From NCBI GenBank assembly GCA_052084925.1, contig JBQDEV010000014.1, forward strand, positions 1-64,000: 64,000 nt of DNA, read 5' to 3'. The position numbers and the translations under genes were made by a program. The stretch comes from CmP2 sp052084925 (lineage in GTDB: Bacteria; Actinomycetota; Actinomycetes; Actinomycetales; Micrococcaceae). The notes under the pieces were generated by a model. That model saw nothing but the letters and a program-made list of their open reading frames with translations. It was not told where the DNA came from and did not search any database. Shown one piece after another: positions 40,710 through 49,305 of the stretch (position 1 is its first letter; each line of letters opens with the position of its first letter).

Positions 40710-42100
40710 CACGAACCCTGTTGTGGTTCAGAGACGACCTGCGCGTCGAAGACCATCCAGCGCTGACCTTCGCTGTGCACACCGCCGGCGATGACGGCGA
40801 TGTTGTCGCCCTCTATGTCCTGGATGACGAGACTCCGGGCATCCGCCCTCTGGGCGGTGCCGCTCGCTGGTGGCTACACCACGCACTCTCATCGCTGGCA
40901 GACCGGCTACGTGACCTGGGGATTCCCCTACTGATCCGTCGCGGTCCGGCGGCTCAGCAGGTCCCTGACGTGGCGCAGGCGACCAGCAGCACCGGTGCGG
41001 TGTGGACGCGACGCTATGGCGGCCCCGAGCGCGAAACCGATGCCAGTGTGAAAGAGAACCTCCGCGAACAGGGGTTCACAGCCCACAGCTTCCCCGGGTC
41101 GCTCTTGCAGGAGCCCTGGACCATCCGCACCGGAGGAGGCGGACCCTACCGCGTGTTCACCCCGTTCTATCAGAACCTCAGCGACCGGCCCCTGCGCGAG
41201 CTGCTGCCCATTCCGCAGCCGGTGGCCGAGTATTCCAGCGTGCAGTCCAGCCTGGCGGGGGCGGGCGTCAGCCTCGGCGCCGTCGACGACCTCGACCTTC
41301 TCCAGACCCGGCCTGACTGGGCGGGCGGCTTGCGTGATCACTGGACCCCTACGGAGGAGGGTGGTCAACAGCGGCTGAGAGAATTCGTCCAGCATGAAGG
41401 GGATACCTACACCCGGGCCCGTGATGTGCCCGGCGTGCAGGGCACATCACTCTTGTCTCCCTTCTTGCGCTTCGGACAGGTGAGTCCGCTCTCCGCGTGG
41501 GTGGCGTCTTCCGACCTCGATCACGAACCCAGCGCGTCGACCTTCCGCAATGAGCTCGGGTGGCGCGAGTTCTGTTGGCACTTGCTGTACCACTTCCCTG
41601 ACCTTCCGGAGAAGAATCTCCGCGCTCAGTTCGACGCCTATCCGTGGCGGACTCAGGCTCAAGAACCGGATGTTTTTCGTGCCTGGTCCGCAGGTGAGAC
41701 CGGCTTTCCCTTCGTCGATGCGGGCATGCGAGAACTCTGGCAGACCGGACACATGCACAATCGGGTCCGCATGGCCGCGGCCAGCCTGCTGGTGAAGAAC
41801 CTCGGGATCCACTGGCGCGAGGGCGAAGCGTGGTTCTGGGACACGCTCGTGGACGCCGATGCCGCGTCCAACCCTGCCAATTGGCAATGGGTGGCCGGCT
41901 CGGGCGCGGACGCCGCCCCGTTCTTTCGCATCTTCAACCCCGAACGCCAGCGCGAACGATTCGATCCGGACGACGTGTATGTCCGGCGGTGGGTGCCGGA
42001 ATTCGGCTCGGAGGACTACCCCGATCCCCTGGTCGATCTTCGAGCCTCGCGGCAGCAGGCGCTGGCTGAATATCAGCAGCTCAGCGGAGGTTCCGGTTGA
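40706..42100 (+). CDS. phr: Deoxyribodipyrimidine photolyase
   Basis: 464 residues, class I CPD photolyase. Antenna domain: TLLWFRDDLRVEDHPALTFA with VALYVLDDE. FAD domain: SLLSPFLRFGQVSPLSAW, NELGWREFCWHLLYHFPDLP, GETGFPFVDAGMRELWQTGH, MHNRVRMAAASLLVKNLGIHW, DADAASNPANWQWVAGSGAD (FAD and lesion site), PFFRIFNPERQ. The protein repairs cyclobutane pyrimidine dimers using light. It is full length, and the 4-base overlap with the upstream gene is typical coupling. Confidence 0.96.
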   Translation: MTRTLLWFRDDLRVEDHPALTFAVHTAGDDGDVVALYVLDDETPGIRPLGGAARWWLHHALSSLADRLRDLGIPLLIRRGPAAQQVPDVAQATSSTGAVWTRRYGGPERETDASVKENLREQGFTAHSFPGSLLQEPWTIRTGGGGPYRVFTPFYQNLSDRPLRELLPIPQPVAEYSSVQSSLAGAGVSLGAVDDLDLLQTRPDWAGGLRDHWTPTEEGGQQRLREFVQHEGDTYTRARDVPGVQGTSLLSPFLRFGQVSPLSAWVASSDLDHEPSASTFRNELGWREFCWHLLYHFPDLPEKNLRAQFDAYPWRTQAQEPDVFRAWSAGETGFPFVDAGMRELWQTGHMHNRVRMAAASLLVKNLGIHWREGEAWFWDTLVDADAASNPANWQWVAGSGADAAPFFRIFNPERQRERFDPDDVYVRRWVPEFGSEDYPDPLVDLRASRQQALAEYQQLSGGSG

Positions 42101-42155
42101 TCTCCGGCGTGTGTAGCGTGAGCACGACGTTCGCCCCTCAACAAAGGAGACTCTG

Positions 42156-42638
42156 ATGTCCGAACAGGCCCTGAATCGTGAGACCGTGCTCGACGTGATG
42201 CGCTCAGAGCGTTTCGTGATGTTGTCGACCGCCACCCGCGAGGGAAAGATCGTCTCGCACCCGATGGCTCCTCAGCAGGTTACTGATGAGGCCGAGGTGT
42301 GGTTCATCATTGGCCGAGAGAGCGATCAGTCCCAGGCGATCCGGGCGAACCCGCAGGTGAACCTTGCATTCGCAGAAGCTGGTTCGTGGCTGTCGCTAGC
42401 CGGGACCGCGGAGTTCGTCGACGACCAAGCGAAGATCGACGAACTCTGGACCGAGCAGGCGGGCGCCTACTTCGAGCAGGGCCGCCAGGATCCCAACGTG
42501 ACCTTGCTGAAGGTCACCGGCGATTCAGCACAGTTCTGGGGCGTGCCCGGTGGTGCCGTGGGCACGACGCTGAAGCTGATCGGCGCCAAGATCACGGGCA
42601 AGAAGCCGGACGGTGCCAGCGGCACCGTCGAACTCTAA
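42156..42638 (+). CDS. Pyridoxamine 5'-phosphate oxidase-like (general stress protein 26) family
   Basis: 160 residues with a split-barrel flavin fold. It reads RFVMLSTATREGKIVSHPMA, EVWFIIGRESDQSQAIRANP, QVNLAFAEAGSWLSLAGTAE (typical of the GSP26-type), and FWGVPGGAVGTTLKLIGAKI near the end. AAAGGAGAC is a strong ribosome site. Members bind FMN or F420 and act in redox stress; the substrate here is unknown. It converges on the DNA polymerase gene (56 bases apart). Confidence 0.88.
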   Translation: MSEQALNRETVLDVMRSERFVMLSTATREGKIVSHPMAPQQVTDEAEVWFIIGRESDQSQAIRANPQVNLAFAEAGSWLSLAGTAEFVDDQAKIDELWTEQAGAYFEQGRQDPNVTLLKVTGDSAQFWGVPGGAVGTTLKLIGAKITGKKPDGASGTVEL

Positions 42639-42694
42639 GTTGTCTACCACCACCACGAGCAGGCAGGACCTGGCCGTCATCGGTCTGATCAATC

Positions 42695-44440
42695 TCATTC
42701 CTTGACCGCGCGCTCGGCGATCTGCACGTCGAGCGGGAAGTCGACGGGGGCGCCGCCGAACAGTAGCCGGCCCGCCGCGGCGGCGGCCTCACGTACAGCC
42801 TCGGCCGCCTCCTCGGCCAGGGCCGCCGGGGTGTGCACGATGACCTCGTCGTGCAGGAAGAACACCAGGTGCGGGCAATGCTCGAAGGCAGGGCCTGAGG
42901 CGGTGGCTCGCGGACCGTCGGTGACGGGGTCGATCCGGGCCAGGCGCAGCCGCAGGTCGGCGATCCAGGAGAGCGCCCATTCGGCAGCGGTACCCTGCAC
43001 CACGAAGTTGCGGGTGAACCGGCCCTGGGTGCGGGACGCGTTGCGGGCGGCGCGCTCATCGGACGGGCTGGCTTCGACGTCGGAGGCGCGATCATGCAGC
43101 CGACGCCAGCCGGGGCTCGGGGCCGGGGAGGATCGGCCCCACCAGGTGGAGACGATGCCGCCGTTCTCGCCGGTGCGGGCCGCCTCATCGACGACGCGCA
43201 TGGCGGCGGGGAAGACTTTGCGTAGCTGCGGGACGACGGTGCCGGAGACGCCGGTGGTGCCGCCGTAGAGGGCGCCGAGCATGCCGATCTTGGCGTCCTG
43301 GCGGGTGGGGACGATGTTCTGCTCGACGATGCCGGAGTAGAGATCGCGACGCCAGCCGGCCTGGGCCATGGCGCGATCGCCCGCCATGGCGGCCAGCACC
43401 CGCGGCTCCAGCTGCGCGACGTCAGCGGAGACGAGCAGCCAGCCGGGGTCGGCGCGCAGGGCGGGACGCAGCAGCCGGGGCAGCTGCAGGGCTCCCCCGC
43501 CGGCGGCGGCCCAGCGCCCGGTGACCACGCCGCCGGGCACGTAGACCGGGTGGTACCGGCCCGCGCGCACCCATTCGTCGAGCCAGGTCCAACCATTAGC
43601 AGAGAGCAGCCGGGCCAGCTTCTTGTACTCCAGCAGCGGCTCGATGACGGGGTGGTCTTGCTCCTCGAGCTCCCATTTGGAGGTGGAGTCCACGCTGATC
43701 CCGGCCCGATGCAGTGCGCGCAGCAGCTGGGTGTGCGAATCGATGCTCAGCTGCGGAGCGTTCAGAGCCTCGCGCACCTGCTCGGCCAGCTCGACCATGC
43801 GGGAGGGCTTGTGCCCGGGCTGGGGCCGAGGGCCGAGCGCCTCGGTGAGGATGCGCTGGTGTTCGGCGACGTCCCACGGGGTGCCGGCCGCCCCCATCTC
43901 CACGGCGGCGAGCGCCCCGGCTGACTCGGCGGCCAGCAGCAGCTGCAGCGCACCGGGGTGGGTGCTGGAGGCCAGTGCGGTGCGCTGCCGGTGGAACTCC
44001 TCCAGGGCGGCGCCGAGGTCGTGTGGGACGGCGGTGTCGCTGGGTCCGGCGTCGTAGTCGAACAACACGGAGTCGGGTTCGGTCTCGGCGACGATGCTGG
44101 GGCCGGCGTCCCACCGGGTGTCGGCTATGAGATCCGCGCGCTCGCGCACCGTGGTCGAGTCCCGCAGGATCGCGTGAGCCAGGCGCAGGTCATGGCAGCG
44201 GGTGACGGTGACCCCGGCAGCCACCAGCTGTGGGTACCAGTGCGGGGCATCGCTCCACACCCAGCGCAGCCCCTCGGTCTCCGCCTCAATGCGGGCCACC
44301 CGCTCGGACAGCTGCCCACGATCGACATCGTGGCGGTCGATTTCTTCGCCCGTCGCCGCCAGGGTTACCACTGAGATGCGTCCCTGCTCACCGGTGCCGA
44401 GGACACACCAGCGCGGAGTAGGAACGTCAGGGCTCGGCAT
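42695..44440 (-). CDS. Bifunctional 3'-5' exonuclease/DNA polymerase (family A)
   Basis: 581 residues. The first ~190 residues are a divergent DEDD exonuclease region (LAATGEEIDRHDVDRGQLSE, VFDYDAGPSDTA-like spacing). The C-terminal polymerase has the family A motifs: A = LLVSADVAQLEPRVLAAMAG, B = RQDAKIGMLGALYGGTTG, and C = LVFFLHDEVIVHTP (His-Asp-Glu). The 5' nuclease domain of PolA is absent. Such short polymerases accompany PolA in many Actinomycetota and may serve in repair. It is full length and monocistronic. Confidence 0.92.
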   Translation of the reverse strand: MPSPDVPTPRWCVLGTGEQGRISVVTLAATGEEIDRHDVDRGQLSERVARIEAETEGLRWVWSDAPHWYPQLVAAGVTVTRCHDLRLAHAILRDSTTVRERADLIADTRWDAGPSIVAETEPDSVLFDYDAGPSDTAVPHDLGAALEEFHRQRTALASSTHPGALQLLLAAESAGALAAVEMGAAGTPWDVAEHQRILTEALGPRPQPGHKPSRMVELAEQVREALNAPQLSIDSHTQLLRALHRAGISVDSTSKWELEEQDHPVIEPLLEYKKLARLLSANGWTWLDEWVRAGRYHPVYVPGGVVTGRWAAAGGGALQLPRLLRPALRADPGWLLVSADVAQLEPRVLAAMAGDRAMAQAGWRRDLYSGIVEQNIVPTRQDAKIGMLGALYGGTTGVSGTVVPQLRKVFPAAMRVVDEAARTGENGGIVSTWWGRSSPAPSPGWRRLHDRASDVEASPSDERAARNASRTQGRFTRNFVVQGTAAEWALSWIADLRLRLARIDPVTDGPRATASGPAFEHCPHLVFFLHDEVIVHTPAALAEEAAEAVREAAAAAGRLLFGGAPVDFPLDVQIAERAVKE

Positions 44441-44484
44441 GGGCCCAGTCTACGTTTGTGCATGACCACAACCCGCGCACCTCG

Positions 44485-44543
44485 CCTACTGAACCTCGAG
44501 CAGGGTTCCTACTGACCTTTGAGCAGGATTCTTACTGACCCTT
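44485..44543. repeat. 23-bp direct repeats, left array (about 2.5 units)
   Basis: Units of the type CTTTGAGCAGGATTCTTACT with GAGCAGG beginning at 44498 and 44521 (exact 23-base period) and a decayed third unit at 44544. The same unit in the same direction recurs at 46036-46127, on the other side of the DUF4143 ATPase gene. Confidence 0.75.
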
Positions 44544-44683
44544 GGACATCATCCGCACGGCACCTTGGGCCTCATCGAGGTGCGAAAGTCGCATCCCTAG
44601 ACAGCCGACTACGTGCGACTGACCCCACATTTCCCAGTTATGGGCAGTCCGGCACGGAGCCAATTAGACTAGGAGCTAATCGA

Positions 44684-44732
44684 CCCCCTCCCAAGCCTCT
44701 CCTCGATGCTCACATGGGAGGGGCCTCGTTTT
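44684..44732 (+). terminator. Orphan rho-independent terminator
   Basis: CCCCTCCCA pairs with TGGGAGGGG (perfect 9 bp, 44685-44693/44715-44723), followed by CCTCGTTTT. It points rightward with no protein gene upstream in that direction nearby, so it may end an unannotated small RNA or be a remnant. Confidence 0.6.
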
Positions 44733-44784
44733 CCCGGGGAGTGTTGAATGAAACTGGGCCTGACCTTCGCGTAGCAGAGCTACG

Positions 44785-46035
44785 TCAAGCACCGAGTAGC
44801 ACAAGAGGAACCACGGCAACGCCGTCCTTCCGCCGATAGGCGTACTTTCCCGTGGTGATAATCATCAGGTCTGCCACGTCGTCCTTCAGTTGCTCTTTCA
44901 GCCACAACAGGTGCTTCACGTCGCTGGAATCGACCGAAGCCGCAAGTTTGACTTCAATTCCGACCACCTGTCCATCACGTCCCTCCACGATCAGGTCAAC
45001 TTCACGGTCGCCGTTTCGTGTGCGGAGATGACCCACCCGCGCTCGTGCCGCCTGCGCTGCGACCTTGACACTCAATGTCACCAAGGACTCGAATAACGGG
45101 CCCGCCATATGAGCGCCCCTAGGCGAGGACAGTTTCTTCGCACTGAGGTTGAGCAGTCGCACCGCTAAAGCCGGGTCGGCAAGTTGGTGCTTAGGTGCCT
45201 GTTGCAATCGAGCAAACGGGTTCACGCTTGGGCTCCACCCAGGAGTCGGGTCCAAAAGCCACAACTGAGTCAGATGATCACGGTAAGTGATCGTCGTCGC
45301 TTTCGCGGGCTGGTAGCCGTCACCAGCCGTGGTGGCATCCAGAATCTCTGAGTATTTGGTCGTGCTCGACGAGGCCGCGGCGTACGCGGCGAGCCAGCGC
45401 CGCAGAACTTCAGGTCGCCTAGACGTAAAACCGAGGTCTGGCAGGTCGCGGTCGATGACCCGCTGAACATAGGCTTCGAGCAAGTCTTCTCGAAACACTT
45501 CTGGACGTGAGGTGATGCCTGGAAAACCGCTAGCTTCGATGGCTTCCATATAGTCAGCGAGACCAAATTCCGTCGCGCCTCCAACGTCCGATCCTTCACC
45601 TTGTAGTAGGGCTTTCAAGCTCACCGTCGGGGAGACGTCACCTCGTTCGTAGAGGGCCATGGGCCGCATCCTCAGGGAAAGGATCCGCCCGGCCCCGCTG
45701 TGCGTTCCTTGACTGGAGGCCGGCGTGGCACTGCCAGTCAACAGAAAACTGCCAGGAGGAGCCTGGTCGTCGACCTGGCGCCGGACGGCGTCCCACACCG
45801 GCGGCAGCTTCTGCCATTCGTCAATCAGCGTGGTCCCGTCGGCATGGCTCGAGAAAGACAGGTCAGCGCTTAATAGAGACCGCTGATCCTCATCATCCAA
45901 CATCCATACCGATGCCGCCCGGCGTCGAGCAGTAGCCGTCTTCCCGACGCCTTTGGGGCCTTCAATAGCTATTGCCGGAGCCACCTCCAGCAGCTCATCT
46001 AGCTCGGAATCAAGGGTTCTCGGAGAGTAACTCAC
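44785..46035 (-). CDS. AAA family ATPase with DUF4143 domain
   Basis: 416 residues. The N-terminal ATPase has Walker A AIEGPKGVGKTATARRRA (~24-41), Walker B GTTLIDEWQKLP (~69-80) and sensor LLTGSATPA. The C-terminal DUF4143 part contains LLEAYVQRVIDRDLPDLGFT, YRDHLTQLWLLDPTPGW and the nuclease-like strand AARARVGHLRTRNGDREVDLIVEGRD (given here only in part: DREVDLIVEGRDGQVVGIEV). Such proteins are widespread, patchily distributed, and of unsettled function (proposed toxin-antitoxin or defence-related). The gene is flanked by 23-bp direct repeats on both sides and its base composition looks less GC-rich than its neighbours, suggesting transfer. Confidence 0.85.
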   Translation of the reverse strand: MSYSPRTLDSELDELLEVAPAIAIEGPKGVGKTATARRRAASVWMLDDEDQRSLLSADLSFSSHADGTTLIDEWQKLPPVWDAVRRQVDDQAPPGSFLLTGSATPASSQGTHSGAGRILSLRMRPMALYERGDVSPTVSLKALLQGEGSDVGGATEFGLADYMEAIEASGFPGITSRPEVFREDLLEAYVQRVIDRDLPDLGFTSRRPEVLRRWLAAYAAASSSTTKYSEILDATTAGDGYQPAKATTITYRDHLTQLWLLDPTPGWSPSVNPFARLQQAPKHQLADPALAVRLLNLSAKKLSSPRGAHMAGPLFESLVTLSVKVAAQAARARVGHLRTRNGDREVDLIVEGRDGQVVGIEVKLAASVDSSDVKHLLWLKEQLKDDVADLMIITTGKYAYRRKDGVAVVPLVLLGA

Positions 46036-46127
46036 CCTTCTACTATACCTCGAGCAGGGTTTCTACTGTACCTTGAGCAGACTTTCTACTGACCTTTGAG
46101 CAGGATTCCTACTGACCTTCCAGCAGA
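46036..46127. repeat. 23-bp direct repeats, right array (4 units)
   Basis: Four head-to-tail units with the GAGCAGG core (decayed in the last) at 46052, 46075, 46098 and about 46121, an exact 23-base period. Consensus about CCTTTGAGCAGGATTCCTACTGA. It begins immediately before the ATPase start, so it also covers that gene's promoter region and could bind a regulator. Confidence 0.78.
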
Positions 46128-46358
46128 ACGTCAGCGTCGGGAGGGGATCTGCGATCAGTTCACTCGCCGGGCGCGCAGGACGACATCGTGAACATGGTGA
46201 GCCGGACCGTCACGCCGCAGGTTAACCAGCCCACGCACCATTGGCTTGCCCTCGCGGACCAGGGTGACCACACACGAGTCCTCCGGCCCACCGATGACGA
46301 CCGAATCTCAGGCGATGCAGGCTATTTCCAGTGCAGTCGGCAGTCGAGACGCGGTCAT
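46128..46358. other. Intergenic interval with possible gene remnant
   Basis: Together with the iterons this makes a 323-base interval without an intact gene. On the minus strand 46155-46307 stays open and reads like a protein tail (SCVVTLVREGKPMVRGLVNL ... VVLRARRVN, stop) but begins right after a stop codon with no good start. It may be the end of a decayed gene. Confidence 0.35.
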
Positions 46359-47459
46359 TCAGACTGGGACGCGAGCTACCCATCGCTCGAGTTGTTCAGT
46401 CACGTTGGGCGCATCGCGGACCAGGGTCGTCCTCCATGACAACTGACCGTCGTTTTGCAGCCTGCCGATCAGCGTGATGGGATGCACACTCAAGGCATCT
46501 GCTTGCGCCTGCGCCCAGGCCATACTTGGCCGATCAGGGACCACCGGAAGCGGACCCGAAATGGCCAGCTCCCCGGCAAGCTGATCGGCAGCGGCTTCCT
46601 CATTCCGGCCATCCAAGGACAAATCATCCACGATGACGCTACCGTCGACTGAGACATGCCCCAGCAAGACGTGGGCCGTTTCATGGAGGATCGTGAAGAG
46701 CACCTTGTCCAGCCTCTTCCACCTGCCCGAAATCCCGACCACCGGCGTTTTCTCGACCATCAACGCGCAGCCATCGAGCTTTCCACCAGGAAAAGCTTCT
46801 ACATAGATCAGCTTCACCCCTGCCTCAGCGAACGCCGCCTGGAAGTCAGCGAATTCTTCCGGGTGACGCGCTCGGGTCGATAGTCGCTCTGCCACGTCGC
46901 GAAGCAGATCCGGGGAGTATTCTCCGACTTCGAACTCCCGCGAACCGGCCATGACGCACGCTACCCACGCCCGTTGCATGACAGACACTGCTTCGTCCGA
47001 ATTGCTTCGCCGCGCAGCGAATTGAATCGCTGGCTCTTCCTCGAGACTATGCATTCCCAAGAGTTCCAGGACTTCCTTCGACTGCTCCGCTGGATCCGAT
47101 GCGCCGATATAACCACGCTTCTTCAAGAGAGCAACGGGGGCTAGCTCGCGCAGCCTGGCCCTCACCTTCACTCCGTCGAGGCTCTCCTGCGTTTGAGAAT
47201 CCTGGGATTGCTTCCAGAGAAAGTAGGAGTCTTGAAGATTGAGCCAGAATTCGGCGCTTGTGCCGAGAGCTGCAGCAATCTGTGCGGCCGATTCTCGAGT
47301 AATTTCCTTCTTCCCCGAGACAATCTCGGATACGAACTGTGCTGGTCGTCCGAGAACCTCCGCGAAATCAGCCTGAGTCCAGCCGCGCGCGTCGAGCTCA
47401 TCAGCGAGATGTTCTCCCGCGGGGAAGACCTCGGCGGCCATTGGCGTAGCCATGACCAT
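46359..47459 (-). CDS. higA: HigA-type antitoxin/XRE regulator fused to ImmA/IrrE metallopeptidase
   Basis: 366 residues (ATG 47459 or 47453; GAAGGAG upstream). The N-terminal XRE helix-turn-helix (WTQADFAEVLGRPAQFVSEI, then TRESAAQIAAALGTSAEFWL) is typical of HigA. Residues ~230-310 are an ImmA/IrrE domain with the zinc motif LFTILHETAHVLLGH (HExxH) and a downstream NEEAAADQLAGELAI supplying the third ligand. It follows the HigB-like toxin gene on the same strand by 9 bases. HigA binds its own promoter; the peptidase part may cleave a partner. The HTH residues and HExxH look intact. Confidence 0.88.
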   Translation of the reverse strand: MVMATPMAAEVFPAGEHLADELDARGWTQADFAEVLGRPAQFVSEIVSGKKEITRESAAQIAAALGTSAEFWLNLQDSYFLWKQSQDSQTQESLDGVKVRARLRELAPVALLKKRGYIGASDPAEQSKEVLELLGMHSLEEEPAIQFAARRSNSDEAVSVMQRAWVACVMAGSREFEVGEYSPDLLRDVAERLSTRARHPEEFADFQAAFAEAGVKLIYVEAFPGGKLDGCALMVEKTPVVGISGRWKRLDKVLFTILHETAHVLLGHVSVDGSVIVDDLSLDGRNEEAAADQLAGELAISGPLPVVPDRPSMAWAQAQADALSVHPITLIGRLQNDGQLSWRTTLVRDAPNVTEQLERWVARVPV

Positions 47460-47468
47460 CACGCTCCT

Positions 47469-47777
47469 TCAGTGATAATCGACCATTTCGATGACAATGA
47501 CCATTCGGCCTTCGTCATCTGTCTGGAATTTGATGATGAGCCTGAACTGATCGTTCAGGCGGATGGACGAGGTTCCGGCTCGGTCACCTTTGAGCTTTTC
47601 CAGCCGGAGGGACCTCATCGCATAGAGATCTCGTTCGTCAGTGGCTGAGCGCAGGACCTGAATCTTTTTGCGGTAGGCCTTGATGATGTCTGAGCCCCAA
47701 CGTCGTGGCGCATAGGTGGCATCCTCCGCCAGACGACGAAGACCGTCGTCTTCGAAGACAACTCGCAAGCGCTCCAC
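47469..47777 (-). CDS. higB: HigB/RelE-type toxin
   Basis: 102 residues from GTG 47777. The RelE-fold signature is present: VFEDDGLRRLAEDATYAPRR, VIKAYRKKIQVLRSATDERD-like helices (seen as IIKAYRKKIQVLRSATDERD), YAMRSLRLEKLKGDRAG, SIRLNDQFRLIIKFQTDDEG and a C-terminal VIVIEMVDYH. HigB toxins cleave translated mRNA at the ribosome. The toxin precedes the antitoxin, the usual higBA order, with a 9-base gap. The pair looks intact and functional. Confidence 0.88.
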   Translation of the reverse strand: MERLRVVFEDDGLRRLAEDATYAPRRWGSDIIKAYRKKIQVLRSATDERDLYAMRSLRLEKLKGDRAGTSSIRLNDQFRLIIKFQTDDEGRMVIVIEMVDYH

Positions 47778-47914
47778 CTCACCCAGTCCAACGCGGTCAG
47801 GCCTCGGCTATGACAACGTCAACCTTGCATACTCAACATCATAGATTCACCCCATGCATGAAGTATATCATCAGAGTAGTTTCAAGTAGGCGTGAACCCT
47901 CTAAACTATCCAAC

Positions 47915-49285
47915 GTGTCTACCACTCACTCCGCACCTACCGGTTCCGATTCACGCTCCGTGCTCGACAAGCTCGGCCTGAAGTGGACGGTGCACGGCGA
48001 CGGCTGGCATATCCGCCCCTCCGACGTCGTCACCCCCAACGAGCGCCTGGCCTGGCCGAACACCTTCGGCGTGGGCATCCAGCACGTGATGGCTATGTTC
48101 GGCGCCACCGTGTTGGTGCCGACGATCACCGGGTTCCCGCCGGCCGCCGCCCTGTTCTTCTCCGGTGTGGGCACCCTGCTGTTCCTGCTGCTGACCCAGG
48201 GCAAGGTGCCCAGCTACCTGGGCTCCTCCTTCGCGTTCATCGCGCCCATCACCGCGGCCACCTCCCAGCACGGCATGGCCGGGGCGCTCGGCGGGGTGCT
48301 CATGGCGGGCGTGCTGCTGTTCCTGGTCGGCGTCGTCGTGCAGTGGGTGGGCACCGGGTGGATCCACGCCCTGATGCCCCCGGTGGTGATGGGCACCATC
48401 GTCGCCCTCATCGGGCTGAACCTGGCGTCCGCGACCACCGCCGGCATGGAGGAGCTCACCCTCACCACCTTCGCCACCATGGGCGCCATCGTGCTCGCCG
48501 CGGTGCTGTTCAAGGGGCTACTGGGGCGGCTCTCGATTCTGGTGGGCATCGTGGTGGGCTACCTGGTGGCCCTGGCGCAGGGGCAGGTGGACTTCGAGCC
48601 GATCCGCGAGGCCGGAATTATCGGGCTGCCGCCGTTCCAGACCCCGGAGTTCCACTTCAATGTGGCTTTCCTGTTCCTGCCGGTGGTGTTCGTGCTGGTG
48701 GCCGAGAACATCGGGCACGTGCGCACGGTGGGTCTGATGACCCGCCGTGATCTGACCCCCTCCTACGGCCGCGCCCTGATGGCCGACGGTCTGGCCACCA
48801 CACTCTCCGGTTTCGGCGGCGGCGTCGGCAACACCACCTACGCGGAGAACATCGGCGTGATGGCGTCCTCGCGCGTGTACTCGACGGCGGCCTACTGGGT
48901 GGCCGGTTTCACCGCGATCGCCCTGGCGTTCTTCCCGAAGTTCGGCGCACTGATCGCCACCATTCCCGCTGGCGTAGCCGCCGGGGCCGGGATCATCCTC
49001 TACGGAATGATCGGCATCATGGGTGCCCGCATCTGGGTGCAGAACAAGGTCGACTTCTCCAACACCATCTTCCTGATGACCGCCGGTTCGGGGCTGATCA
49101 TCGCGATCGCCGATCCGACCATCGTGGTGGGCGGCGCCGAGTTCGGCGGCATCGCCCTGGGCACTGCCGCCACCGTGGTGATCTACCACGTGATGACCGT
49201 GATCGCCCGCCTGCGCGGCTCCGAGCCCGTCTCCCAGGACGACGAGGACAGCTACTCGGCCACCGAGCCCGGCAAGCTGGGCTGA
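47915..49285 (+). CDS. Uracil/xanthine permease (NCS2 family)
   Basis: 456 residues from GTG 47915 (an upstream in-frame extension is non-coding in composition). Fourteen or so membrane segments. NCS2 signatures: WPNTFGVGIQHVMAMFGATV, VPTITGFPPAAALFFSGVGT, YLGSSFAFIAPITAATSQHG, VFVLVAENIGHVRTVGLMTR, FGGGVGNTTYAENIGVMASS and GIMGARIWVQNKVDF. The UraA-type glutamate in VAENIGH is present. It imports uracil (possibly other bases) with protons. It converges on the 2-HCT transporter gene (20 bases). Confidence 0.92.
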   Translation: MSTTHSAPTGSDSRSVLDKLGLKWTVHGDGWHIRPSDVVTPNERLAWPNTFGVGIQHVMAMFGATVLVPTITGFPPAAALFFSGVGTLLFLLLTQGKVPSYLGSSFAFIAPITAATSQHGMAGALGGVLMAGVLLFLVGVVVQWVGTGWIHALMPPVVMGTIVALIGLNLASATTAGMEELTLTTFATMGAIVLAAVLFKGLLGRLSILVGIVVGYLVALAQGQVDFEPIREAGIIGLPPFQTPEFHFNVAFLFLPVVFVLVAENIGHVRTVGLMTRRDLTPSYGRALMADGLATTLSGFGGGVGNTTYAENIGVMASSRVYSTAAYWVAGFTAIALAFFPKFGALIATIPAGVAAGAGIILYGMIGIMGARIWVQNKVDFSNTIFLMTAGSGLIIAIADPTIVVGGAEFGGIALGTAATVVIYHVMTVIARLRGSEPVSQDDEDSYSATEPGKLG

Positions 49286-49305
49286 GCCCACCTCACCTTG
49301 CACCT

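Larger units (their letters stand above)
44441..44784. other. 344-base intergenic interval with iterons and an orphan terminator
   Basis: No convincing gene is visible. It contains the left 23-bp repeat array (44485-44543), an interval with no clear signal, and a strong plus-strand terminator hairpin (44684-44732) that does not follow any recognised gene. Confidence 0.6.

Noticed and set aside
44485..46127. The 23-bp repeat arrays as a CRISPR
   Set aside because: The units are head-to-tail without spacers and no cas genes are in the window.
46155..46307. Protein-like tail on the minus strand after the HigA gene
   Set aside because: It opens directly after a stop codon and has no usable start or recognised family. 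Noted only as a possible remnant.
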